A stretch of DNA of 64,000 nucleotides from Arthrobacter sp. ISL-72 (lineage in GTDB: Bacteria > Actinomycetota > Actinomycetes > Actinomycetales > Micrococcaceae). The DNA lies in assembly GCF_018613755.1 (NCBI RefSeq), contig NZ_JAGGPP010000023.1, positions 62,001 to 126,000 of the forward strand. Reading direction: 5' to 3'. Under the pieces are notes generated by a model that saw only the letters and a program-made list of their open reading frames with translations, had not been told where the DNA came from and searched no databases. The first letter of the stretch is position 1; every line of letters starts with the position of its first letter. This document shows positions 50,327 through 58,451 of this stretch, one piece after another. A program made the translations under genes and the position numbers.

Positions 50327-50446
50327 CACGTAGGGGAGTATCCCAAGCGCTACGATCGTCAACACGCATGGCATTGATGCCCTGCCGGGCGTAGCGGGCT
50401 ACCAATTCAGCACTAAGTGCGCAGGCTGGCCGGAGAGACTTACACC
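50327..50446 (+). ncRNA. yybP-ykoY (manganese) riboswitch
   Basis: The two conserved internal-loop strands of this class are both present and about 90 nt apart: GGGGAGTA (50333-50340) and CCGGAGAGACTTAC (50430-50443). They are separated by helices such as CGCTACG/CGTAGCG (50348-50354 and 50390-50396). The class binds Mn2+ and commonly precedes TerC/YkoY-type Mn exporters, exactly the gene found 31 nt downstream. Expected to turn expression on at high Mn. Confidence 0.85.
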
Positions 50447-50476
50447 ACTGTTCCGTACCCTGCGAAAGGCTACCCT

Positions 50477-51505
50477 GTGCTTGAATTACCCGTGTGGTTC
50501 GAGGTCGGCTCCCTTGTCGTCCTCGGCCTGATCCTCCTGATCGACCTGCTGCTGGTTGTCCGGCGCCCCCACGAACCCTCCATGAAGGAAGCCGGATTGT
50601 GGGTGGCGTTCTACGTATCGCTCGCCCTGGTGTTCGCCGGCGCGATGTTCGCCTTCACCGGCCCTGAGTTCGGCGGCCAGTTCGTTGCGGGCTGGGTCAC
50701 TGAGTACAGCCTCAGCATCGACAACTTGTTTGTCTTCATCATCATCATGGCCCGCTTCTCGGTGCCCCGGAAGTACCAACAGGAAGTCCTGATGGTGGGC
50801 ATCATCATCGCACTGATCCTCCGCGGCATCTTCATCCTGCTGGGCGCCATCGTTATCGAACAGTTCAGCTGGGTCTTCTACATCTTCGGCGCCTTCCTGC
50901 TCTGGACTGCCTGGAAGCAGGCCCAGGACGAGGGTGAAGACGAAGAGGACAAGGAAAACCCGCTGATCGCGAAGCTCCGCAAGGTGATTCCGATGTCGGA
51001 GAAGTTCGACGGCGGCAAGCTGCGCACCACTGTGAACGGCAAGAAGGTCTTCACCCCGATGCTGATCGTCTTCGTCACGATCGGCCTGACCGACCTGCTC
51101 TTCGCTGTTGACTCCATTCCCGCGATCTTCGGCCTGACCCAGAGCCCCTTCATCGTCTTCACCGCCAACCTGTTCGCCCTCATGGGCCTGCGGCAGCTGT
51201 ACTTCCTGCTGGGCGGACTGATGAACCGCCTCATCTACCTGAAGCACGCGCTGTCCTTCATCCTGGCGTTCATCGGCGTCAAACTGGTCCTCCACGCAAT
51301 GCACGTCAACGAGCTCCCCTTCATCAACGGCGGCCACCACATCGAGTGGGCCCCCGAGATCCCCACCTTCGTGTCCCTGGCTGTCATCGTGGGCACCATC
51401 ATCGTCGCCGTCATCGCCAGCCTGGTGAGCTCGAAAGCCGCCCAGGCCAAGATGGACGCCCGTCTCGAAGAGGACGCACGCAAGAGCCTCAGCGACGCCG
51501 AATAA
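50477..51505 (+). CDS. TerC/Alx family integral membrane protein (probable Mn2+ exporter)
   Basis: 342 residues from GTG 50477 with GAAAGG 8 nt upstream; earlier in-frame codons lie inside the riboswitch. About nine membrane spans; EYSLSIDNLFVFIIIMARF (TM3) and LLFAVDSIPAIFGLTQ carry the conserved intramembrane Asp residues of TerC. A charged cytoplasmic loop (EGEDEEDKENPL) lies mid-protein. Alx/YkoY relatives export manganese. The upstream riboswitch supports the same role here. Confidence 0.93.
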   Translation: MLELPVWFEVGSLVVLGLILLIDLLLVVRRPHEPSMKEAGLWVAFYVSLALVFAGAMFAFTGPEFGGQFVAGWVTEYSLSIDNLFVFIIIMARFSVPRKYQQEVLMVGIIIALILRGIFILLGAIVIEQFSWVFYIFGAFLLWTAWKQAQDEGEDEEDKENPLIAKLRKVIPMSEKFDGGKLRTTVNGKKVFTPMLIVFVTIGLTDLLFAVDSIPAIFGLTQSPFIVFTANLFALMGLRQLYFLLGGLMNRLIYLKHALSFILAFIGVKLVLHAMHVNELPFINGGHHIEWAPEIPTFVSLAVIVGTIIVAVIASLVSSKAAQAKMDARLEEDARKSLSDAE

Positions 51506-51534
51506 GGCCCGCACCGCGCCAAGCACGCACCAGA

Positions 51535-51564
51535 CAACCCCGGTCACCTTGTTGGCCGGGGTTG
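51535..51564 (+). terminator. Possible terminator after terC
   Basis: CAACCCCGG (51535-51543) and CCGGGGTTG (51556-51564) form a perfect 9-bp stem with a 12-nt loop, but no U-tract follows. Confidence 0.4.
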
Positions 51565-51623
51565 CCTGCGTTTGCGGCAAATCGTCCGGCCCGCGGCACT
51601 GTCTGCCGGTGGGCATGCAGGGC

Positions 51624-51629
51624 TATGCT
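51624..51629 (+). promoter_or_regulatory. -10 element TATGCT, leaderless start of MFS gene
   Basis: TATGCT then CTGAAG (6 nt) then ATG 51636. Confidence 0.6.
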
Positions 51630-51635
51630 CTGAAG

Positions 51636-53249
51636 ATGGCAAACACTTCCGGGGGGGAGCCCGGTGTGCGCCACGAAGAGCGGCCACCCCTGCAACGCCG
51701 GTCCGTCCAGCGGAGGACCGTGATTTTCCTCGGTTCGGCCCAGCTGCTCAGTGGAATCGGTACGGGCGCCACCGTCTCCATCGGCTCCCTGCTGGCAGTC
51801 GACCTCTCCGGTTCCAGCGCCTGGGCTGGCTCCGTGGCCACGGTCATGACACTTGCCGCTGCCCTCTCTGCGCTCCCGCTGGCGTCGCTGGCGGAACGCC
51901 GGGGCCGCCGGGCGGGCCTCGTGACAGGGCTGGCAGCAGCCCTCGCCGGCGCGGTGCTCATCGTGGCTGCCGTGATCTCCGGCAACTTCATAGTGCTGCT
52001 CCTGGGCACTGCCGGAGTCGGCGTTGGCACGGCATCGAGCCTGCAGGCGCGTTTCGCCGCGGTGGACCTCGCCGAAGACGAACACCGCGGGCGCGCCTTG
52101 TCCGCCGTCGTCTGGGCCATCACCATAGGGGCAGTGGCAGGGCCCAACCTCATCCAGCCCGGCGCCGCGGTGGGCCAGGCGCTAGGTCTACCGCCCATCG
52201 CCGGTCCGTTCATCATTTCGGCCGTCGGCCTTGCGCTGGCCTGCGCCCTTCTGCTCGCCGGCCTTCGGCCCGACCCGCTGCTGTTCGCGCGGCAACTCGC
52301 GGCAGGCGCGGCAACCAGCGCAGCAACCGGGCCGGCGATCGGGTCGGCGGCCGGCTCGGTGACCGCCCCGGCAAACAGCGCAGCGGCCGGGACGGCAACC
52401 GGAACATACCTGGCCGCCCGCACCCGGAGCGGAGCCCTGGCCCGCGGTCTCAGTGCCGCCCGGGGCTCGCCCTCCGCCATCCTGGCCCTGGCCGCCATCG
52501 TCGGTGCACACGCGGTCATGGTGGTTGTTATGTCCGTGACGCCCCTGCACCTGCAGGAGTTGGTGGCCGGCCCAGGCAGCTCGTCGCATGCCAGTCACAC
52601 CGCGTCCGGGGACGTGCTGGTCATCATCGGCTTCACCATCTCGCTCCACATTGCCGGCATGTTCGCCTTTTCGCCCGTGCTGGGGTGGCTGACGGACAAG
52701 AGCGGACGGAAGCAGACCATCGTGCTGGGCTTCACCCTGCTGGTCGCCGCAGTGGCTGTAGCCGGCGCGGGCCAGCGGTCAACCACAGCGGTGGCCGTCG
52801 GACTGGTACTCCTGGGCCTCGGGTGGTCCGCCGCGAGCATCTCCGGGTCCACGCTCCTGGCCGAAAGCGTGCGCCAGGAAGACCGTGTGGTGGTCCAGGG
52901 CGTTTCGGACATGCTGATGGGCGCAGCGGGTGCCGTGGGCGGCGCTGTCTCGGGCCTCGTTCTCAGCTGGGCAGGCTACCCCGGACTCAACCTGGCAGGC
53001 GGCGCGGTTGCCGGCGTTGTCCTGGCCCCGCTGTCGTTGCCGTCCTGCGAAGCAGGGTCAGAACAGGCAGGGTCAGGAAGCCAGGCCGGGCCCCCTCAGC
53101 CGCGGACTGAGCGCACCATTCCCAGCAGCCGTCCGAAGATGCCTTCGCCGTCGTCGGCAATGCCGTCATGGTGGAAGTCCGCCGTTTCCCAGACCTGGAG
53201 CCCGCGCACTGCGGATGCTGTTTCGAGGGAGAGATCCCGGTCAACGTAG
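51636..53249 (+). CDS. MFS transporter with antisense-overlapping C-terminal tail
   Basis: 537 residues as the frame reads. 12 membrane spans between about residues 30 and 470; LGSAQLLSGIGTGATVSIGS in TM1, RRGRRAGLVTG motif A, and WLTDKSGRKQTIVLG before TM8. A variable Ala/Gly-rich loop of about 45 residues (AAGAATSAATGPAIGSAAG) separates the halves. From about residue 487 the frame has no transporter features and runs 154 bp antisense through the 3' end of the convergent hydrolase gene. A +1 shift would end it at 53110. Substrate unknown. Confidence 0.8.
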   Translation: MANTSGGEPGVRHEERPPLQRRSVQRRTVIFLGSAQLLSGIGTGATVSIGSLLAVDLSGSSAWAGSVATVMTLAAALSALPLASLAERRGRRAGLVTGLAAALAGAVLIVAAVISGNFIVLLLGTAGVGVGTASSLQARFAAVDLAEDEHRGRALSAVVWAITIGAVAGPNLIQPGAAVGQALGLPPIAGPFIISAVGLALACALLLAGLRPDPLLFARQLAAGAATSAATGPAIGSAAGSVTAPANSAAAGTATGTYLAARTRSGALARGLSAARGSPSAILALAAIVGAHAVMVVVMSVTPLHLQELVAGPGSSSHASHTASGDVLVIIGFTISLHIAGMFAFSPVLGWLTDKSGRKQTIVLGFTLLVAAVAVAGAGQRSTTAVAVGLVLLGLGWSAASISGSTLLAESVRQEDRVVVQGVSDMLMGAAGAVGGAVSGLVLSWAGYPGLNLAGGAVAGVVLAPLSLPSCEAGSEQAGSGSQAGPPQPRTERTIPSSRPKMPSPSSAMPSWWKSAVSQTWSPRTADAVSRERSRST

Positions 53250-54460
53250 ATGTCCTCGCTGTACACCGCGGCGGCCACGGGAACGGTGTTGGCTGCAAGC
53301 TTTCCCGGGTCGTACAGCGGCTTCCAGTCCGGCTTCTCGGCGAGCAGCTGCGCCACGTTCCGCAGCGGGCGGAGGGCTGCGTCCTGTTCGAAGTACCACG
53401 GATAGACCATCTCGCCGGTCAGCAGCGGCTCGGCGGCGTCGGGACGGAATTCCGGGAAGTCCTGAAGCACCCGCAGCGCAGCCCAGTCTGTGGCCTCGTC
53501 CTGGCCGTAGATGGATTCGTGCATGAGGGCATACAGCGGGTTCCCGGCGCGGGAGACGATTCCGCGGACCTGCTCCAGGAAGGCGTCGGAGAGGCGTTCG
53601 CCGTCGGGCGTCGGCACGAACGCGTCCTCCAGGAGATGGTGCAGGGTATCCACCCTGGTGTTTCCGCCCAGGAACGACCCCACCATCTGGAACCGCTCCA
53701 CGGTGAGCTGTTCGCCGTCGGGCAGGTGCTCCTCAGTGGTGCGCAGGTGCCGGGCGATCCGGCTGACCGCGGCGCGGTCCTCGGGGTACCAGCGAAAGTA
53801 TTCGGCGTTGCGGGCAGCGACCCGGCCGAAGGTGGCCCGGTAAACGCGGTCCGCGGGGCCGGTCAGCGGCGCGAGTCCGCCGGTGATGAGCACTTCGCGG
53901 AGTCCCTCCGGGGCGAAGGAAAGGTAGCTGAGCGCGCAGAAGCCGCCGTAGCTTTGCCCGTAGATGGACCACGGACCGGATCCCAGGGCGTGCCTGATCG
54001 CTTCGGCATCCGCCACGATGGAGTCGGCCCGGAAGTGGGTCAGGTAGGTGAGCTGGTCGGCGTCGTTCCCGCGGAGTGGCAGGGTATTGCGGTCGATGGG
54101 GGTGGACAGCCCGGTCCCGCGCTGGTCCAGCATGAGGATGCGGAAGTCCCGCGCCGCTGCCTTGCTCCAGCCGCCCAGTGAAGGGAACCGGTTGCCGCGG
54201 CCGCCGGGGCCGCCCTGGAGGTACAGCAGCCAGGGGAGCTTGGCGGCCGCTTCCTCGCTGTGGTCGGCGGAGACGTACTCCCGCGCGAACACCGTGATCG
54301 TTTCGCCGTCGCCGCCGAAGTGGTCCAGCGGCACCTCGAAATAGTGCTCGGCGGTGCGCATGCCGCGGTATTCGTGCCGCGCCTTGACGGTGTGCGGAAC
54401 CAGCGCGGCGGCAACAGTGTCCGCGGCTTCCAGCATGCCAACGGCGGCGAGTCCGGTCAT
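53096..54460 (-). CDS. S33-like alpha/beta hydrolase (proline iminopeptidase-type)
   Basis: About 454 residues from ATG 54460, 7 nt after the GNAT stop; an in-frame codon at 54511 would overlap the GNAT gene by 44 bp and an ATG at 54361 starts MRTAEHYFEVPLDHF. Elements: LLYLQGGPGGRG (oxyanion), LMLDQRGTGLSTP, SIYGQSYGGFCALSYL with the nucleophile Ser, and a C-terminal acid/His (AAVYSEDIYVD, DFHHDGI). Tricorn-interacting F1/proline iminopeptidase-like. Likely a cytoplasmic peptidase, specificity unknown. In an operon with the GNAT gene. Confidence 0.85.
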   Translation of the reverse strand: MTGLAAVGMLEAADTVAAALVPHTVKARHEYRGMRTAEHYFEVPLDHFGGDGETITVFAREYVSADHSEEAAAKLPWLLYLQGGPGGRGNRFPSLGGWSKAAARDFRILMLDQRGTGLSTPIDRNTLPLRGNDADQLTYLTHFRADSIVADAEAIRHALGSGPWSIYGQSYGGFCALSYLSFAPEGLREVLITGGLAPLTGPADRVYRATFGRVAARNAEYFRWYPEDRAAVSRIARHLRTTEEHLPDGEQLTVERFQMVGSFLGGNTRVDTLHHLLEDAFVPTPDGERLSDAFLEQVRGIVSRAGNPLYALMHESIYGQDEATDWAALRVLQDFPEFRPDAAEPLLTGEMVYPWYFEQDAALRPLRNVAQLLAEKPDWKPLYDPGKLAANTVPVAAAVYSEDIYVDRDLSLETASAVRGLQVWETADFHHDGIADDGEGIFGRLLGMVRSVRG

Positions 54461-54467
54461 CGGAAGG

Positions 54468-54968
54468 TCAGCCAACGGCGTGCGCCTCCCGCGCGGCACC
54501 GAAGGACTCAAGGGCCTCCCCGGTCAGCCGGAAGGTGGACCATTCTTCCATGGGGAACGCGCCCAGCTTCTTGTAGAAGCTGATGGAGGGTTCGTTCCAG
54601 TCCAGGACGCTCCACTCAACGCGCGCATAACCGCGTTCGACGGCGGTGGCGGCCAGGTGCTGCAGCAGTGCCTTGCCATGGCCCTCGCCGCGGGCCTCCG
54701 GAGTCACATAGAGGTCTTCAAGGTAGATGCCGTGGACACCTTCCCAGGTTGAATAGTTCAGGAACCAGAGCGCGAAGCCCCGGATGTCGCCGGCTTCGTT
54801 TTCGGCCATCGCCGCGTACACCCGCGGGTTCTCGCCGAACAGGGCCCCGGCGAGCATTTCCGGGGTGTTCCGGACCGCGTGGGGTTCCTTTTCGTAGATG
54901 GCCAGTTCACGGATCATCTGCAGGATTGCGGGGACGTCGTCAATGGTGGCAGGCCGGATTACGCTCAT
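54468..54968 (-). CDS. GNAT family N-acetyltransferase (diamine-acetyltransferase-like)
   Basis: 166 residues: VIRPATIDDVPAILQMIREL (residue 3), EDLYVTPEARGEGHGKALLQHLA (acetyl-CoA loop, about 85), VLDWNEPSISFYKKLGA (about 125). The pattern is closest to spermidine/spermine-type GNATs (SAT family), though the substrate cannot be read off. ATG 54968 follows TAAACT by 6 nt. It is 19 bp downstream of the helicase gene but with its own promoter. Confidence 0.88.
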   Translation of the reverse strand: MSVIRPATIDDVPAILQMIRELAIYEKEPHAVRNTPEMLAGALFGENPRVYAAMAENEAGDIRGFALWFLNYSTWEGVHGIYLEDLYVTPEARGEGHGKALLQHLAATAVERGYARVEWSVLDWNEPSISFYKKLGAFPMEEWSTFRLTGEALESFGAAREAHAVG

Positions 54969-54974
54969 TGTTCG

Positions 54975-54980
54975 AGTTTA
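54975..54980 (-). promoter_or_regulatory. -10 element TAAACT, leaderless start of GNAT gene
   Basis: TAAACT then CGAACA (6 nt) then ATG 54968, in the short gap after the helicase stop. Confidence 0.6.
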
Positions 54981-54987
54981 CTAGCGA

Positions 54988-57534
54988 CTACAGCCGGTTC
55001 ACGTCGGTCACCCGCACCACAGCGGTGCCGGTTTCGTCGGACGCGGCCAGGTCTACTTCTGCCGAGATTCCCCAGTCGTGGTTCCCGGCGGGGTCGTCGA
55101 AGATCTGGCGGACTTTCCAGATCCCGGGTTCCTCGGTGATGATGAGCAGGCCCGGCCCGCGTGCGTCCGGGCCGGTGCCGATGTCGTTGTGTTCGTCGAA
55201 GTAGTCGTCCAGGACGTCTTCCCAGCGGTCGGCATCCCAGCCGCTGCCGCCGTCGAGCTCGCCGAGTTCCGTGGCTGCCTCGTCGGCGAAAAGTTCCACG
55301 CGCCGGAACATTTCGTTCCGCACCATCACCCGGAACGCCCTGATGTTGGACGTCAGCGACGGCGGGGGAGGCGGGGGAGCGTCGTGTGGGCTCGGCGCGG
55401 CACCCGAAGTCAGTTCCTCCCATTCATCCAACAGGCTGGAGTCAACCTGCCGGACGAGCTCGCCGAGCCAGGCGATCAGGTCCTCAAGGTCTTCGCGCAG
55501 GGCGTCCTGCGGAACCGTCTGGCGCAGCGCCTTGAAGCCGTCGGCGAGGTACCGCAGCACGATGCCTTCGGAACGGGCCAGGCCGTAGAACTGGACAAAC
55601 TCGCCGAAGTTCATGGCACGCTCGTACATGTCCCGCACCACGGATTTCGGGGCGAGTTCGAAGTCGCCGATCCAGGGCGCCGCCTTGCGGTAAACCTCAA
55701 ACGCCTCGCCCAGGATTTCCGCGAGCGGCTGGGGGTAGGTGACGTCCTCCAGCATGGCCATGCGCTGGTCGTAGTCGATCCCGTCCGCCTTCATGGCCGC
55801 GATGGCTTCGCCGCGGGCCTTCTTCTGCTGGGCGGACAGGATCTGCCGCGGCTTTTCGAGCGTGGATTCGATGACGGACACGACGTCAAGGGCGTACGAC
55901 GGCGACTCCGGATCCAGAAGCTCCAGCGCCGCCAGCGCAAACGGCGAGAGCGGCTGGTTCAGTGCAAAGTTGGCCTGCAGGTGGACGGTGAGCCTGACGG
56001 TCCGGCCGTCCGGCCCCTGCTCCGCCGGCGGGATCCGCTCGACAACGCCGGCGGCCAGCAGTTCGCGGTAGATGCCCAGGGCCTTCTTCATCAGCTGCAG
56101 CTGCGAACTGCGGGGTTCGTGGTTTTCGGTGAGCAGCCGCCGGGCGGCCTTGAAGGGGTCGCCGGGCCGCTCCATCAGGTTCATCAGCATGGCGTGCGTG
56201 ACGGAGAAGCTTGACGTCAGCGGATCCGGGACCGACTCCACCAGCCGGTTGTACGTTGGTTCGCCCCACGACACAAAGCCTTCCGGCGGCTTGCGCTTGA
56301 CTACCTGGCGGAGCTTCTTCTGGTCGTCCCCGAACTTGGCGGTGGCCTTGGCCATTGCCTTGACGTTCTCGATCACGTGCTCCGGCGCCTGGACCACCAC
56401 GGTTCCGGCAGTGTCGTACCCGGCCCGCCCCGCGCGCCCGGCGATCTGGTGGAATTCGCGGGGGTTCAGCAGCCGGGTGCGTACGCCGTCGTACTTGCTC
56501 AGGGCCGTGAGCAGGACGGTGCGGATGGGCACGTTGATGCCTACTCCCAGGGTGTCCGTGCCGCAAATGACCTTCAACAGTCCGGCCTGCGCCAGCTGCT
56601 CCACCAGCCGCCGGTACTTCGGCAGCATGCCGGCGTGGTGCACACCGATGCCGTGGCGCACCAGCCGGTTGAGGGTCTTGCCGAAACCTGCCGCAAACCG
56701 GAAGCCGGCAATCAGCTCGGCGATCCTGTCCTTTTCCTCCCGGGTGCAGACGTTGATGCTCATCAGGTTCTGTGCCCGGTCGATTGCCTCAAGCTGGCTG
56801 AAGTGCACCACGTAGACGGGGACCTGCTTGGTGGAGAGCAGCTCCTCGAGGGTCTCGTGGACAGGGGTCTGCTCGTAGTAGTAGTGCAGCGGAATGGGAC
56901 GCTCAGCGGAACTGACAGTCGTCGTCGGGCGCCCTGTTAGTTCGGTGAGGCCGGCCTCGAAGCGGCTCACATCGCCGAGCGTGGCGGACATCAGCAGGAA
57001 CTGGGCCTGCGGGAGCTCCAGCAGCGGAACCTGCCAGGCCCAGCCGCGCTGCGGGTCGGAATAGAAATGGAATTCGTCCATGATCACGGCGCCGAGGTCC
57101 GCTCCGGCGCCTTCGCGGAGGGCGATGTTGGCCAGGATTTCCGCGGTGCAGCAGATGATGGGTGCATCCTGGTTGACGCCGGAGTCGCCCGTAATCATTC
57201 CCACGTTTTCCGCGCCGAAGATGTCGCAGAGCGCGAAGAACTTCTCCGAGACGAGGGCTTTGATGGGTGCCGTGTAGTAGCTCCGGTCCCCGCGCGCCAT
57301 GGCCTGGAAGTGCGCCGCGATCGCCACCAGGGACTTGCCGGAGCCGGTGGGGGTGGCCAGGATGACGTTGTCCCCGGAAGCCAGCTCCATGATGGCTTCG
57401 TCCTGCGCGGCGTAGAGGGACAGGCCGCGGCTCTCTGTCCACTCGACGAAGCGGGTGTAGAGCTCGTCCGGATCGTGGCCCGTCCCGCTGGAGGTACGTT
57501 CGGCCGGGACAGGGAGCTGCTCAACGAGTTTCAT
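54988..57534 (-). CDS. SKI2-like DEAD/DEAH box RNA helicase with DUF3516
   Basis: 848 residues from ATG 57534; the in-frame TTG three codons upstream would overlap the -10. Q-like motif region LYAAQDEAIMEL, Walker A ATPTGSGKSLVA (about residue 57), DEFH box VIMDEFHFYSD (about 150), SATLGDVS, GVHHAGMLPKYR, TLGVGINVPIRTV and QIAGRAGRAGYD. The C-terminal part (about 470-848) is DUF3516, which actinobacterial relatives of mycobacterial HelY share. Probable RNA helicase; function in these bacteria is not well defined. An acidic PPPPPP spacer precedes the last 120 residues. Confidence 0.92.
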   Translation of the reverse strand: MKLVEQLPVPAERTSSGTGHDPDELYTRFVEWTESRGLSLYAAQDEAIMELASGDNVILATPTGSGKSLVAIAAHFQAMARGDRSYYTAPIKALVSEKFFALCDIFGAENVGMITGDSGVNQDAPIICCTAEILANIALREGAGADLGAVIMDEFHFYSDPQRGWAWQVPLLELPQAQFLLMSATLGDVSRFEAGLTELTGRPTTTVSSAERPIPLHYYYEQTPVHETLEELLSTKQVPVYVVHFSQLEAIDRAQNLMSINVCTREEKDRIAELIAGFRFAAGFGKTLNRLVRHGIGVHHAGMLPKYRRLVEQLAQAGLLKVICGTDTLGVGINVPIRTVLLTALSKYDGVRTRLLNPREFHQIAGRAGRAGYDTAGTVVVQAPEHVIENVKAMAKATAKFGDDQKKLRQVVKRKPPEGFVSWGEPTYNRLVESVPDPLTSSFSVTHAMLMNLMERPGDPFKAARRLLTENHEPRSSQLQLMKKALGIYRELLAAGVVERIPPAEQGPDGRTVRLTVHLQANFALNQPLSPFALAALELLDPESPSYALDVVSVIESTLEKPRQILSAQQKKARGEAIAAMKADGIDYDQRMAMLEDVTYPQPLAEILGEAFEVYRKAAPWIGDFELAPKSVVRDMYERAMNFGEFVQFYGLARSEGIVLRYLADGFKALRQTVPQDALREDLEDLIAWLGELVRQVDSSLLDEWEELTSGAAPSPHDAPPPPPPSLTSNIRAFRVMVRNEMFRRVELFADEAATELGELDGGSGWDADRWEDVLDDYFDEHNDIGTGPDARGPGLLIITEEPGIWKVRQIFDDPAGNHDWGISAEVDLAASDETGTAVVRVTDVNRL

Positions 57535-57542
57535 TGTTTTCA

Positions 57543-57548
57543 AGCTTA
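57543..57548 (-). promoter_or_regulatory. -10 element TAAGCT upstream of SKI2-like helicase
   Basis: TAAGCT ends 8 nt before ATG 57534, with no Shine-Dalgarno sequence. Leaderless or nearly so. Confidence 0.45.
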
Positions 57549-57644
57549 GTGCCCGGCGCCAATGGGTGGTTCTTCCTTGGTCGCGGGGCCGGGCCGGGCT
57601 AGGCTCGGCCTGACGGCAACAGCACCAGCCATTGGAGGACGTCT

Positions 57645-58424
57645 TTGGAATGGGATCCTGCTAAGTACGTGGAGTTCGGCAACTACCGGGACCGGCCATA
57701 TTTTGACCTCACCGCGCGGGTCCAGACTGACGATCCCCGCCACGTGGTGGACCTTGGCTGCGGGCCGGGCAACCTGACGGCCACCCTCGCGGAGCGCTGG
57801 CCCGGCGCGGAGGTCGTGGGAATCGACTCGTCGGCCGAGATGCTGCTGAAGGCGGAGGAGCATGCGACGCGGTCCGCTAACCTCTCGTTCTCCCGGCAGG
57901 ACATCACTGAGTGGATGCCTTCGGACAGCACAGACGTTGTGGTGTCCAATGCCGCACTGCAATGGGTGCCCGGCCACCCTGCCCTGCTGGCCGGCTGGCT
58001 GGAGGCGCTTAAACCCGGTGCGTGGTTCGCCCTGCAAGTTCCGGGGAATTTCAGCTCCCCCTCGCATGTGCTGATGAGGCAGCTCGCGGAATCGCTCCGG
58101 TGGAGGAGCTCCCTCGCGGATGTCCTGCGGCACGATGACGCCGTGGCTGAACCCGCCGCATACCTGAACATTATGCTCGACGCCGGCTGTGACGCGGACG
58201 CCTGGGAAACCACCTACCAGCAGGTCCTCCAAGGACCGGATCCGGTCCTGGAATGGGTGCGGGGAGCGGGGCTTCGGCCGGTGCTGTCGGCCCTTGGGCC
58301 GACGGAGGCCGCGGAGTTCGAAGCGGAGTATTCCGCCCTGCTCAAGGACGCCTACCCTGCCACTGCCCACGGCACCGTCTATCCGTTCCGGAGGATCTTC
58401 GCAGTCGCGCGGAAACGGGACTAA
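57645..58424 (+). CDS. Trans-aconitate 2-methyltransferase-like SAM methyltransferase
   Basis: 259 residues with a TTG start at 57645, decided by GGAGG (57634-57638) 6-7 nt before it and by MEWDPAKYVEFGNYRDRPYFDL, the usual Tam N-terminus. Motif I VVDLGCGPGNLT (residue 37), VVGIDSSAEML and VVVSNAALQWVPGH follow. Tam methylates trans-aconitate, a spontaneous by-product that inhibits aconitase. TAGGCT at 57599-57604, about 40 nt upstream, may be the -10. The ABC exporter genes follow after 27 bp. Confidence 0.88.
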   Translation: MEWDPAKYVEFGNYRDRPYFDLTARVQTDDPRHVVDLGCGPGNLTATLAERWPGAEVVGIDSSAEMLLKAEEHATRSANLSFSRQDITEWMPSDSTDVVVSNAALQWVPGHPALLAGWLEALKPGAWFALQVPGNFSSPSHVLMRQLAESLRWRSSLADVLRHDDAVAEPAAYLNIMLDAGCDADAWETTYQQVLQGPDPVLEWVRGAGLRPVLSALGPTEAAEFEAEYSALLKDAYPATAHGTVYPFRRIFAVARKRD

Positions 58425-58451
58425 CATGCCGTCACGGCGGGGGGAGGTGCA

